Part shown: positions 46,755 to 58,235 of the stretch, in pieces
Position numbering within the stretch: position 1 is the stretch's first letter
How the letters are laid out: every line of letters starts with the position of its first letter
Source of the DNA: Peromyscus leucopus
Lineage: Eukaryota > Chordata > Mammalia > Rodentia > Cricetidae
Assembly (NCBI RefSeq): GCF_004664715.2
Contig: NC_051075.1
Span: 35,813,495 to 35,877,494, forward strand
DNA: 64,000 nt
Reading direction: 5' to 3'
The notes under the pieces: model-generated
What the model was told of the DNA's origin: nothing
Database searches by the model: none
The model's input: only the letters and a program-made list of their open reading frames with translations
Made by a program: the position numbers and the translations under genes

Positions 46755-46905
46755 AAGCAGAACAAAGGAGTAAAGAGTTGGAATCCTACCTAGGCTGACA
46801 ATATGGGTATGCTAAACTCAAGCCTCATGACCTCCCATAAACAAAATGTGCCATGGAGTGTCATAAAAAGGTTGGAAGGAATAATGTGTAAAAATTACCT
46901 AGGTA
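46755..46905 (+). repeat. Probable MIR SINE fragment
   Basis: 'aaagagttggaatcctacct' near 46772, 'tcaagcctcatgacctccca' near 46819 and 'ggaaggaataatgtgtaaaa' near 46873 follow the MIR order (pattern, CTCAGTTTCC-like block, TTAAATGA-like end). Highly diverged, as expected for this ancient family. Confidence 0.5.
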
Positions 46906-47339
46906 AAAATATAAAAATGACCACAATGTAGTAAAAAGATTTCATGTGCAGTACCTCCTAGTACTGTAGTTCCCACAACATACAAATGAAACCGAGTGAG
47001 GGCTTTGTGAAACTAGAAGCTATATAGTTGATTCTGTATGAATAGGAAAGGAGGAGGAACATGGCAAAGAAACACTCTAAATTTGCCAGTCAGAAACAGA
47101 GAATGAATGCTCTGAGATAGAGCTGATGGGCAATTATTTGAAATGTTGCTGAAAATTTATTTTTATGTTCATTTCCAATAACAAAATCTATAGATATGCT
47201 TCACAAAGTAGCACACAAGCAAAATTTCAATAAAGATTGAATGTGGAGGCCATAAACCTGAAATAAAAATTCACATTCTTGTGTGAGACCAAAAGAGAAA
47301 ACATTAAAATTAGACCTGTATTTTTAAAATTAATCCCAT
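46906..47339. other. Unassigned sequence
   Basis: No gene or recognised repeat. Confidence 0.4.
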
Positions 47340-47349
47340 AACAAATTTA

Positions 47350-47403
47350 ATATATATATATATACTTATATATGATTTATATAATCATATGTATTATATA
47401 TAT
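47350..47403. repeat. Imperfect (TA)n-rich tract
   Basis: A run of TA/TAT motifs with several interruptions. Confidence 0.8.
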
Positions 47404-47404
47404 A

Positions 47405-47620
47405 AAGTCTGATTTTACTTTCATTATGTATGTGTGTGTGCACTTGCATTTATGTGCAGGGGGCTACAGAGGTCAGAAGAGGGCATCAGATTCCTTGGAG
47501 CGGGAGTCATTGCTAGTGGCCATAAGCCACTCACCATGGGTAGTTAGAACTGAAATTGGGTCCCCCAGAAGAGCAAGAAGTTCTCTTAATCACTGAGCCA
47601 TTTATCCAATTCCTAAACCT
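47405..47620 (-). mobile_element. B3 SINE, antisense
   Basis: The plus strand reads 'ggtcagaagagggcatcaga' and 'ttccttggagcgggagtcat', then the reversed promoter end 'agaagagcaagaagttctct' and 'cactgagccatttatccaat'. This is a typical antisense B3 layout. Confidence 0.8.
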
Positions 47621-48250
47621 ATTTTATTAGTACTTTTTAGAAAGACGGTCAAAGGATTGAGAGGTACAAAGCTTTCAGGTAAATCTCCAGCAGCTCCTCT
47701 CTTACAAGCATCACTCTATGGTTCCTTTGGTGCTTAAAAGACATAAATGAAAAGTCACCTCTTTAGTTTCTAGTAAAAATGTTTAAGAAAAAAAATTTAA
47801 GCCCAGTGACATAGCTGACTTCCTCTCTGGAGGCTTTTGTACTTTTTATAGTCTAAGATCTCTCATCTTTATGAAAGCTCGGGTGTGCATTTGTTCCACA
47901 GATTTCAAGAAATATTTAACATTTTGAGAGAAAATAAAATAGTGATTATCTGCCATAATACAGTAGAGCACGTATATTTGCATCTTAAGTTAAGCATGAA
48001 AAGAAACAACTTTCTTTACAAAATCAATATTTTTATTTTGTTAACTAATGTGGAAAATTAGACAATAATTTCTGAGCGAGAGCTTCAGGATATCCTTGAT
48101 AATCTACACAAACCTTCTGAATATGAATATTTGTTAAAGTGTAGCTACAATTCTTTACACTAAACTGAATTAAACAGGTCACTTCTCATATCTGAAACTA
48201 TGTTATGAATAATTTTACTAACTGGCCTAGTTTGAAGTTCATATTTGGTC
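47621..48250. other. Unassigned AT-rich sequence
   Basis: No gene or recognised repeat. Confidence 0.4.
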
Positions 48251-48416
48251 CTTTTTTTTTTTTTTTTTGGTTTCTCGAGACAGGGTTTCTCTGTGTAGTT
48301 TTGCGCCTTTCCTGGAACTCACTTGGTAGCCCAGGCTGGCCTCGAACTCACAGAGATCCGCCTGGCTCTGCCACCCGTGTGCTGGGATTAAAGGCGTGCG
48401 CCACCACCGCCCGGCA
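48251..48416 (-). mobile_element. B1 SINE, antisense, young
   Basis: A poly-T run (the SINE tail), then 'gagacagggtttctctgtgt', 'gcgcctttcctggaactcac' and 'ctgggattaaaggcgtgcgc', ending 'ccaccaccgcccggc'. It is close to a consensus. The CpG-containing sites are largely intact, so it is young. The core wording is of cricetid type. Confidence 0.95.
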
Positions 48417-48423
48417 AAAATTC

Positions 48424-48597
48424 TTTTTTTGTTTTGTTTTGCTTTGTTTTTATTTCTGTCACAGGGCTTCTCTGTGTAGCTTTGGGCCCTTCCTGGAACT
48501 CACTTTGGAGACCAGGCTGGCCTCGAACTCACAGAGATCCGCCTGGCTCTGCCTCCCGAGTGCTGGGATTAAAGGCGTGCGCCACCACCGCCCCTAT
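48424..48597 (-). mobile_element. B1 SINE, antisense, second copy
   Basis: A second near-consensus B1 in the same orientation, separated from the first by under 10 bases. Its tail is a T-rich 'ttttttgttttgttttgctt' stretch, and it ends 'gcgccaccaccgcccc'. The adjacent poly-T tail suggests insertion into, or beside, the first copy. Confidence 0.93.
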
Positions 48598-48599
48598 TT

Positions 48600-49473
48600 T
48601 TTGAAAATTTAAAATATGAATAATGCATTTATATTATTTCCTCCTCCTTCCTCAAACTCCTCCTATGTTCCATTATACCTTGCCATATGCACTACCTCTT
48701 AAACTTTAATTATACATATTTACAATTAAAGAATATAGGAATATATATTCTGCTGAGTTCATTTAGTGTTGCGCATATGTATATCTGATTAAGCCTGACC
48801 CTTTTGTATTGAAAAACTAGTTAGGGTGTGCATTCCTGGAGAAGGCTGATTCTCTCTCCTTTTCTCAGAAGTTGTTCATTACATGTAGCTCTGCATTTTG
48901 TGTGGAGCCTTCTGAGATTTCCCCCATTTAAATTGGCATGCCAACTGTTTTCGTTATTGTTTGGGTCTTGTTTACAAGCTATTGTTGAGAATTCATGGGT
49001 ACAGCCCGCCTGACATATATAGAAAACACTATCTTGCAGTTGATTCCCTGGTTCTCTCGCTCTTACAATCTTCCTGTCCCTTCTTTCTGTCATAGCCCCT
49101 GAGTTGACTCTAATGGTTGTGTTGTGAAAGTATCAACTGAGGTTGGGTAGCCCACAGTCAGTTGTGCTCTGCATTTAATCAGCTGTGAATTACTGTAATG
49201 GTCTCTCTCTCTGCTGCTAAAAATAAAAAAGCTCCTTGAGGAGGGATGAGAGTGACACTTATTCACAGGTACAAGACTAGGTATTTAGAATACAGTCAGA
49301 AATTATACTGCTTTTGGAAAGTGGTAGTAATAGGTTCTCTTTGATTGCTTTTCTTCCTTGGGAATTTGTTTAGCAACTTTTGATATTATGAGAGCTAGTT
49401 CTCAAGGAGGAAACTTACAGCTCATTCATACATACAGTCACATTCAGCTCATTTTCTCTAAGTTCTGTGTCCA

Positions 49474-49518
<45 letters not shown>

Positions 49519-49600
49519 CAGTAATAGGGACTAATCTTCGGTCTCTGGTAATTAATCAAGAGCAATGACAATAACCTATATTGCTTTGAAATTTTAATAA
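48600..49600 (-). mobile_element. L1 (Lx-type) 3' UTR, antisense
   Basis: Blocks parallel to 42.2-43.1 kb: 'ctattgttgagaattcatgg' near 48980, 'gttctctcgctcttacaatc' near 49050, 'cagtcagttgtgctctgcat' near 49154, 'gttctcaaggaggaaactta' near 49400 and 'caatgacaataacctatatt' near 49563. A (GT)n run interrupts it at 49476-49517. Confidence 0.7.
49476..49517. repeat. (GT)n microsatellite
   Basis: About 21 GT units inside the antisense L1 3' UTR; the related copy at 43.2 kb has only about 10. Confidence 0.97.
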
Positions 49601-50749
49601 GTATAAACTATTTAAAATCAAATTAGAATAAAATATAGGTATCTCTAAAAAACTGAAAACTCTACTATGACCAACATGTTGAAATAGTCTTTCAAATTCA
49701 ATGCAGACTTCAGATAAGGCCGTATTCATATGTCTTGAAAAGGTAAATGATTTTAATAGGTTTTGTAAAGTATGTTGATAACTTCTCAATCTACTCTTCT
49801 TTCTTATAATTTATATGTTATCATCAAATTTATATAATGAGATAGACTTTTAAATAACTTCCAGAGAACAGTTAGTAGGCATTAACATCCTTAGGAATAC
49901 AAATATAATTTCAACAAAAATATGTCTTTTTTATAAAGAAAAACTCAATAATGGATCACAAAAAAATCTTCAAAAGTGAAAATAAAAATCAGCATCAATA
50001 TCAATCTTTAATTAAAACTGCTCTTCAGTTACCCTGCATGAGTGACTAATTGAATATTATCTGTAAAAGTATCATTATATATCAATTACTATTAACTTGA
50101 TCAAGTTCATATTTTATGGACCACATTTATCCATAGAGACATATGAAAAGTAATGTGCTTTAAAAAGTCAATTTTTAATCATGCAACTTCTTGGAAGAGG
50201 GAGCAGAAATAATTTAAGAGCTAAAAGATGAGGAGGGAAGCTATGACATGCTCTGGGCATGACATGACTCTTGCATTCATCAACCACAGCAGCCTTGTTA
50301 CCTTCGTGAGATCTGGACAAGATCAAGCTAGTCAAACTATCTGTGTAGAAGGAGGAGGAGCCACAGAAATCCCACCCTTATGGAAGGAGCTATACGCTGT
50401 TAATAACTGCTGAGAGAAAGACAACCATTTTTCTTTGATAATGAAGCTTTGATAGGTTGTCCATACTCCAGTGGATAACCAAACACCCCTCCACATATGA
50501 GCAACACTAATTGGATTCAGGTTTATTAATAACAATAAAAAGAGGATATGAAATTACGGTGAAGACAGGGGAAAACTAGAAAGAGTTAGTGCTGGACAGG
50601 TATAATAAATGTACATTATATAAATATATAAACATTTTAATAATTTATTTTTAATATATATTTTATTAGTTCTTTGCGATCTTGGTATAAACATTTATTG
50701 ACCATATTTATGCTGCTTACCAAACTCCTTCTAGATCCATACTGCCTTA
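49601..50749. other. Unassigned AT-rich sequence
   Basis: No gene or recognised repeat. Two overlapping short frames near 50.2-50.5 kb are on opposite strands and have no motif. Confidence 0.4.
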
Positions 50750-50754
50750 CCCAC

Positions 50755-51099
50755 TGTGGTGGTTTGAAAGAAAATGGCACACAAAGAGAGTGGCACTATT
50801 AGGAGATGTGGCCTTGTTGGAGGAAGGGTATCCCTGTAGGGGTGGACTTTGATATCTCTCGCTCAAGCTTCCTTCAGTATGATAGTCAATCAACTTTATG
50901 CTGCCTTCTGATCTGATCAAGATGTAGCACTCTCAGTTCCAGCACCACCTCTGCCTGCAAGGTTCCATATTGCTCATCATGATGATAATGGACTGAACCT
51001 GTAAAACTATAAGCAAGACATTCCAATTAAATATTTTCTTTATAAGAGTTGCTATGGTCATATTGTCTCCTCACAGCAATAAAAACCCTAACTAAAACA
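50755..51099 (+). mobile_element. MaLR-type solo LTR with perfect 5-bp duplication
   Basis: 345 bp starting 'tgtggtggtttgaaagaaaa', with 'gtggccttgttggaggaagg' near 50810, 'atgataatggactgaacctg' near 50982 and an end 'aaccctaactaaaaca'. CCCAC flanks both sides (50750-50754 and 51100-51104), as expected for ERVL/MaLR integration. Confidence 0.85.
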
Positions 51100-51104
51100 C
51101 CCAC

Positions 51105-51365
51105 CTACCGAACACTGTATCCAACAAGTGTTGGGGGGGGTGCCAATTTATGTTGCTCTAATATTATTTGGTGTGTGACCTTCCACTAAAGCATAGTTGA
51201 ACTACCAGAAGCTACACCTTTACAGAAAACTACTTTTCTTATTCCTGAAGCTATCAATTAGCACTAACTGCTGGGCTAGAATTGACTAGCTAAAGATTTC
51301 TGTTAATTGCCAACTATTATAAAAAGAACCTTCTCTGATGATGACTGAAATCCTTACTGATCTAT
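51105..51365. other. Unassigned sequence
   Basis: No feature seen apart from a short G run near 51135. Confidence 0.4.
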
Positions 51366-51584
51366 TGGTGTTCTAGTTTGCTTCCAACTGGGTGATAAAA
51401 CACCATGACCAGAAGCAACTTGGGGAAGAAAAGGTTTATCTGGCTTTCACACCTTTCTCACAGTCCTTCTTGAAGAGAAGTTAAAATAGGAACTCAAGTA
51501 TGGAACCTGGAAGCAGGAACTAAAAAAGTAAAGGAAATAAAGGAGCATAGATTGCTGGCTTAATCCTCATGTCTTGCTCATATA

Positions 51585-51632
<48 letters not shown>

Positions 51633-51785
51633 CAGGATCAACTTCCAAGGGATGACAATGATGGCAGTGGTCTAGGCCCTCCCATATCCATCATTAATCA
51701 AAGAAATACCCCCACAGACTTGCTTATAGGAAAACTAAATGGAAATGTTTCCAACTGATCAATTCTTCAACTGATCTCCCTCATT
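51366..51785 (-). mobile_element. LTR-like rodent repeat, antisense, split by (AT)n
   Basis: 'tgttctagtttgcttccaac', 'accatgaccagaagcaactt' and 'ggaacctggaagcaggaact' to the left, and 'ctaggccctcccatatccat' and 'agacttgcttataggaaa' to the right, match the antisense order of a common rodent LTR-like repeat. An (AT)n run (51587-51629) lies in the middle. Confidence 0.6.
51587..51629. repeat. (AT)n microsatellite
   Basis: A pure AT run of about 21 units inside the antisense repeat. Confidence 0.97.
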
Positions 51786-51855
51786 TGTTATTTTTTGTTA
51801 GTCTATGGCTTTTGGAGGAAGCATTATTTTTCTAGTGGTGTAACTTGTTTAAAAA

Positions 51856-51858
<3 letters not shown>

Positions 51859-51946
<88 letters not shown>

Positions 51947-51950
51947 TGTG
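51859..51950. repeat. Compound (AT)n(TG)n microsatellite, 92 bp
   Basis: About 24 AT units pass directly into about 21 TG units with one TA interruption. The poly Ile-Tyr / Cys-Val frame is an artefact. Confidence 0.98.
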
Positions 51951-51984
51951 ATAAAAAAATATGTATACATATATATTTCTATGC

Positions 51985-52990
51985 AAACTTAAAATAATTG
52001 TTTTTTATGACTTTTCAAACACCCTTAGTGTTTTATTTATAAATCCTCCCTTTCCCTCTGTATTATCCTCCCTGTTCCTTTCCAATTTAAAGTCTCTCCC
52101 AACCCATTTTTCCCATTTCCCCTCCTATGTCCTACTATCCCCCTCTTTAGAGCTCCTCCTCCTTCTACATAACTTCAGGTTACACTTTCACATCTAAATA
52201 GTCAAAATAATGATCCGTAAATCAGAGCTAACCGGCAGCATTTGTCTTTCTGGGTCTGAGTTACCTCTTTTGGTGTAATATCTTTAGTTTCATCCATTTT
52301 CCTTCAAGTTTTATGATTTCATTTTTCTTTATAGATAACTAATATTTCATTGGGGAGTATACCACATTTCATTATCCATTCATCAGTCCAAGGACATTGG
52401 TTTGTTTTCCTAGCTATTGTGAATAGAGTAACAACGAACAAGGCTGAGCAAGTCTGCGGGGATATCGAGTGCTTTGAGATATGTCAAGAAGTTGTAGAGC
52501 TGGATCATATGGGAGATTTACATTTAACTTTCTGAGAATTTGCCTCACTGATTTCCACAGTGAGTGTGTCCATTTGCCATCCTGTCAACAGTGAATGAGG
52601 GCTCCTCTTTCCCTGCATTCTCACCAACCTTTGTTGTCAATTGTTTTCTTGATCTCGGCCATTATGGCTGGGATAAAATGAAACTCCAATGTGCTTTTAC
52701 TTTGTATTTTACTAATTTATTAGGATGATGGACACTTTTCAAGATATATCTTAGTCAACTTTATTTCTTCTTTTGAGAATTATGTTAAAAATCATAACTT
52801 GTTTCTTTAATTGGGTTGTTGTTTCTTTTTTTTTTATTTTTTGTTTCTTGAGTGAATTTTGTATCCTGGATATTAATCCCTTATCTGATGTCTTGTTTAC
52901 AAAGTTCACCCTCACTCTGCATACTTCTTTTTTCACTTGGCTGATTATTTCTTTTATATATGAATGTTGCTTTGGACAGCATTTGTCAAG
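51985..52990 (-). mobile_element. L1 3' end and ORF2 C-terminal region, antisense
   Basis: From the 3' UTR side: a pyrimidine-rich block at 52040-52190, 'ttctgggtctgagttacctc' near 52249, 'tagctattgtgaatagagta' near 52411, 'ctgatttccacagtgag' near 52547, 'cctgcattctcaccaacctt' near 52612 and 'tggatattaatcccttatct' near 52867. The frames on both strands are decayed. The same L1 region is seen at 1.0-1.6 kb. Confidence 0.78.
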
Positions 52991-54604
52991 AAAATCAGAA
53001 CACCTGTGACTCATATGGCCAGCATGACAGGAACATGTTGGTGCATCATTTGTTCAAGATTTTCAAAATACAGTTCTCTTAAGGAAATTTTTTTCCAGTA
53101 ACTTAGCTCATTGGATTAATGTTTTTATCATTTACTACATCTGAGACTTGGTGCTAGACTATGCTTCCTATAGAATGGTAATGTTCACAGTCAAGGAATC
53201 TGGCCCTGAATTTTCCCCATGAGTCGTCAGTTGCAGAAGGAACTTCCACTAGTAATTGTTTGACAGCGTCTTTTTCAATTTTTTCCTGGGATGAGTGCTT
53301 TAAGTACTTATTTTGATTTGATTGCCTAATCATCCACAATACTTTTATTAAATCTCCTTTCTGCATTTGACAAGGGGATTTTCTAAGAAATGGCTATGAT
53401 ATACGATTATTATAATTCTAAAAATTGAAAGTTGGTCTTATCCACTTGTCACAATGATAATATTCTAAATGGCAACAATGTATTTTTTCTCCTTCGACAT
53501 TTTATATAATTAATCTTTTCATCAGTTGGCACAAGTCTTTTTATGTGTCTCAGGGTTAGTTAAATATTAGTTAAATATTAAAGGTTGAAATGGCAGTTTA
53601 GTTACTATGAGAAAATTCAAAAATAAAAAGTAAATGTCTACTTTTGATATTTGATGCAATATCTGCAGTCACTATTCACCTTGAAACACAGTATTTGTAG
53701 AGAAAAACGGAATTACTTACAGATTCTTAATTCTTATTTAGTATATCATTAACTGAAACTAAGAGAAATTCTAATATAAATATTTTTTCACACAGGAAAA
53801 AGGATTTTTTCCTTCAGAAATAACCCTGATGACATAAAAACACCTAAGGAATGTGACGCCTTTTTCCCAAGGACCTGCACTTAAAGAGTGGTGAGGACTT
53901 ATGTCCTATCTAGCATGGAAATGAAAAAGGTATTTAGGAAGAGGCCCTGGCTTGTTTGGATGCATGATGATCAACTTCTATCCAGAGCAACCTAACTCAA
54001 CAATTCTTCCTGTTGCTTTTGCATCATGCAACAAGAAGACCCGAGTTTCCACGTGTTCATCATGGAGGCAGTAGATTTCTAAGAAGGGTCTTAATTAAAG
54101 CAGTGCAGTAGAAGCTGGCTGGGGACTTCTGTGATCCCAGAGGCTCCTTGGAACCAGTCACATCTTAGCATTCTTCAGCCTCTTTCTAGCATTCAGCAGT
54201 TCTAACTAGTTGATAACATGGCTATCTACACATATAGACTAGTTCCTTTCAGCACCACATGTATATTTTCAACACTCAGGAAAACTTGAATACTTATCAC
54301 TGCCATCTATATGGGATCAGACCAAGATACCTAATTCACCCTATAAGAGGAGAAAATACAAGAAAGCAGTAAATGGATCCCAAAACTCCCTTGTCCAAGG
54401 AACGAGGTTCAATAAATCAAAGCCTTATTTCAAGTCAGTTTGGGAGCTCAAAGACTTGGGGATCAAAATGGGTTTGAAGATATTTCTAATATCAAAAACC
54501 AATTAAGATTCAAAATTTTGGTCTATAATGTCTTGCTTTCATCCAATCTGCCCTAAATTGGTTTAAAAACATTACATTATGAGATAGTTGTATTTCATTT
54601 TTAA
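52991..54604. other. Unassigned sequence
   Basis: About 1.6 kb with no gene or repeat I can name. Confidence 0.4.
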
Positions 54605-54605
54605 C

Positions 54606-54628
54606 TTTTTTTTTTTTTAAAAAAAAAA
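54606..54628. repeat. T13-A10 homopolymer junction
   Basis: Thirteen T bases run directly into ten A bases, a perfect 10-bp self-complementary stretch, at the tail end of the next SINE. Confidence 0.9.
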
Positions 54629-54830
54629 TCTGGGTATAAGTTTTTACCTGAGAGTATGTTTCTGTACCACATGTATGCAGTAGCCAGAGTGTCAAGAAGA
54701 TAATGTTGGATCTCATGGAACTGGAGTTACAGAAAGTTGTGAGCTGCTATGTGAGTGCTGGGAATTGAACCCCGGTCTTCTGGAAGCATAACTAGCACTC
54801 TTAACTTCTAAGTCTTCTCTCCAGCCTTAA
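54629..54830 (-). mobile_element. B3 SINE, antisense
   Basis: 'atggaactggagttacagaa', 'tgctgggaattgaaccccgg' and the reversed promoter end 'agtcttctctccagcctta' are antisense B3 text in the right order. Confidence 0.85.
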
Positions 54831-54999
54831 GACAGTTGTATTTTGTTTTTGCCCATTTGAGTTGCACTTTGAGAAGGTTAAAAACATCTCTATAATATCC
54901 CTATAAAATTAAATGTGATTTTTTTATAGAAACTTTATTTTGTATATAATATAGAGTTCACAAGTTATATTTATATTAGGTATGCTACATATAAAATAA
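54831..54999. other. Unassigned spacer
   Basis: Short AT-rich spacer between two antisense B3 SINEs; nothing else seen. Confidence 0.4.
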
Positions 55000-55215
55000 C
55001 TTTTCAGATTTATTTATTTTATGTTCTTTGTATAAGTGTTTGCTTGCATATATTGTGTGTACCATGTGGGTGTCTGGTGCCCACAGGGGTCAGAAGAGGT
55101 TGTTAGATTCCCTGGAACTGGGTTTAAAGGTGGGTTCTTGGAACCAAACTTGAGCTCTCAAAAAGAGCTCTCAATAAGTGCTCTTAAGCACTAAGCCATC
55201 TCTCAAGATCATATA
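55000..55215 (-). mobile_element. B3 SINE, antisense
   Basis: 'tgtaccatgtgggtgtctgg', 'ggggtcagaagaggttgtta', 'gattccctggaactgggttt' and 'cactaagccatctctcaaga' mark an antisense B3. A short internal duplication ('agctctcaaaaag / agctctcaataag') sits near 55152. Confidence 0.85.
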
Positions 55216-57572
55216 AAATCTTGATAAATATGTAAGCTCTAGAAAACTAGCATCAGACATTTTTAAATGCTTCTGATATCCATTTAAACTTCCATTTTCA
55301 TCCAAGAAAAGATGAAACGAAATCACTTTCTGAGAGGTAGTAGTAGATTTTACAATGCCTACCATCACCAAGCTTTAGTACTGATAATGGAATTTGAAGG
55401 TGTGGTGCTGGAAATAATAGTATATTTTGTTCTGTTCCTCTGACTGATGTTCCTTAAAAGTGGGAAACTGATTAATAAAGAATTTTACAATAACTATTAA
55501 ATGCCACTTCTTAAAGCCGTAGACACTCACAAGCAACACCGTGACTAGAAGCATTAGACATATAAGTTAACACAGCTGTTTAGTAAGATCCTATTGTAGT
55601 TCATAACTACCAAAAATAAGTATTTAAATCTAATGTAAGTTTTTGTCCACTTTGTTACTTCCCTCATCCATGCTTTGCTTCCCAGCCAAGCCAGAACCAC
55701 GTTTGAGTCTGCCTGTCAACATTAAATTGTGGCATGAAAAAAAGAAATTATTTTCTGTGTGCCTAAGACAAGATGGGCCACCTCTTCGAGGATAATTCTA
55801 TCTGTGCATAGAAACCATGTGCCTTATGCCACCATTTTCACATTAAGTAGGTCATCAGTACATAGCTGTTGATAATGAATGGATCCAAATTCAGTTACTT
55901 GATTTTCAGCTACATGAGAGATACAGTTACATATTTTGATGGCATGGAATTTCTACTGTGTTTGACAATGACTAGTGGCTAGATTTTCTTACATGAATTT
56001 GAGTATTTCTTCTTACATGAAATCCAAGTTTATTTTATAAATAAATAAAAAACCTTACAAAATGACAGTGCAGAGTTAAATGCCCCAGACTTCTGGCCCC
56101 ACTGGAAATTTCATGTTTTATTTTTTATCCTTTGAAGATTGTGAAGATTTCATCAAGCAGGTTTGGAATTTTCTCCTCCCCATCATGTTTCAGGAGCAAC
56201 TCACGTTATTTAAGCAGGAACAGTGATGATATGCAAAGGACTCATATCTAGGATAGGAGACTCAACACATATCTTTACACTTCTTAATGAAAGCATCCAT
56301 GGGTATTATAAATTCATTCCACTTATAATATTTTGAACCCTAGTTTTGACATTTTGTTGTTTAAAATTAACTTGTGTAGAAAGGTGAATCTGAGCAATAG
56401 ATTGCCTGACTGTCATGAGGTTCCAGAGCCAAGAGCTGCACAGCGAGGTACTGAGACATAAGTAGAAAGAAAGAAAAAGAAATAATCACCCACTCATAGC
56501 TTGTAACAGGCACAACTCCGTTGGCTTAGGATTTGTAAAATGAATAACTGCTACAAAAGAGAATTGGACTGATGAATCCAGCATCTGAGAATATTTGACA
56601 CACCTGGGAAGGCAGCCATGTTAAAGATGAAAACAGACCCCTCTGCTTCCAGCTCCACTGACCAGCAGCAGAATAAGTCACAGAAGGTGACTCAGAAGTG
56701 CACTTATTCCCCTAGGACATTGTTGCCACACAGGTGCCATTTCTCTGGTGATGTTTAGAGGTTTAGAGCTTCTCTCTCCTAATACTTGAACTCCGGATTT
56801 TTAAAAAATCGTTTTCCTGTAAGGCAAAGCCTAATTTGGATACATACAACATTTGGTTAACGTAAGCATAACATGAAGAAAAGGAACAAAATCTGTGCAG
56901 TGAAAATTTGTGACATCATTTCAGCAAAAACATCTGGGAACTGAATTTTGAGGTTTGAGGTCTGAGAGACAAATTTATAATCTGGTATAAAGCCTCGACA
57001 TAGGAAATGACCAATAGGCCACAGTTAATAGGAGCCCGGTGAAGCTGTTTACCTGTTGCGGGGAGGGATGAGAACAAAGTGAAAATAATAGAAATACGGG
57101 GAGAGACTGAATGAGGCTTATTTCAATATTTTGAGCCCAAATGGTGGCCTCCAACCATCGTCTGAGCCTTCATTAGCAACTGTCCCTGAACCCTGAAATA
57201 AATGGCAATGCCTTTGTCTTACCACCAACCTTACAAAGTATGAAAAGAGCTTAGATAATGACATCTATGATTCAAACAGTACATTGAAACACATTAGTAG
57301 CCTCTTAGGTGGCTTAACAGAGTCCTTTGAATCTAATAGATTTCTAGGAGAATGTCAGCACAGAAAACAATGGTCACAGTAAAAAAAGAGTTCTTGGCAA
57401 AGGTAACAATGATAGCACATATTGAAAAAGATAGATAAGTTATAAGTAAAATTAATTTAAAATATTCTGTTAACTACATATCAAATTATATTCACATTTA
57501 CTTTTAGACATGTTTTATTTAAGATACTCTGATTTCATGTAAACTCATACACAAGAAGTCAAAACTGAAAAT
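55216..57572. other. Long unassigned stretch
   Basis: About 2.4 kb with no gene or repeat I can name. Base composition is less AT-extreme around 56.4-57.2 kb, but there is no long open frame. Confidence 0.4.
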
Positions 57573-57660
57573 AGGCAGTCCCGGCAGCTCAATGGAAGAG
57601 CCCTTGCCTATTATGTGTGAGGCTTTAGGTATAATGTCCCATACTTGAAAACAAGTAAAT
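57573..57660 (+). mobile_element. Old ID-like SINE
   Basis: 'cggcagctcaatggaagagc' and 'ccttgcctattatgtgtgag' resemble the ID head, followed by an A-rich tail ('aacaagtaaataaaaat'). Diverged. Confidence 0.6.
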
Positions 57661-57800
57661 AAAAATATGAACTATCCATACAAAATTTACTTTTACATTT
57701 TTAGGTAGCTTTTCACTTGGACTAACAGAAATTGCTATATGAACTATGATGTACCTGCATACAATTTAATTTTAAAAGGTTTAATATAAACAAATTTGAC

Positions 57801-57803
<3 letters not shown>

Positions 57804-57842
<39 letters not shown>
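57804..57842. repeat. (CA)n microsatellite
   Basis: A pure CA run of about 19 units. Confidence 0.97.
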
Positions 57843-57847
<5 letters not shown>

Positions 57848-58235
57848 TTTATAAGGTTATGTAAAAACAACTGTTGAAAGGAAACAAGTTGAAAGGAAAC
57901 ATTTGCAAGCTATATCTTGGAAAAGGACTAATTTCCCTAATGTAACTTTTAGAATATTTTAAAGAAGATAAAGGACATGAACAGATAAGTTATCTCAAAT
58001 TCCGGGCATGTTCATTATAAATATATGAAAAGATGCATTCTCTTTACTATAAGATAACTACAAATTAAGTCTGTAAGGGTAGTTCATCCCTCACTGATCA
58101 TATAGATAAGTTTTAAAAGTAGAACTGTTGATGAGGCTATGGTGAAGCAGGTAGTCATAAATTGCTACTTATATTTCTTACCTGGACAATATTTATGGAA
58201 ATAAGTACAATAACATCTAACTTATCAGAGTGGGA

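Noticed and set aside
48205..48612. 135-codon plus-strand open frame
   Set aside because: It is the translation of two antisense B1 SINEs (typical ETGFLCVVLRLSWNS-type peptide), a common false gene.
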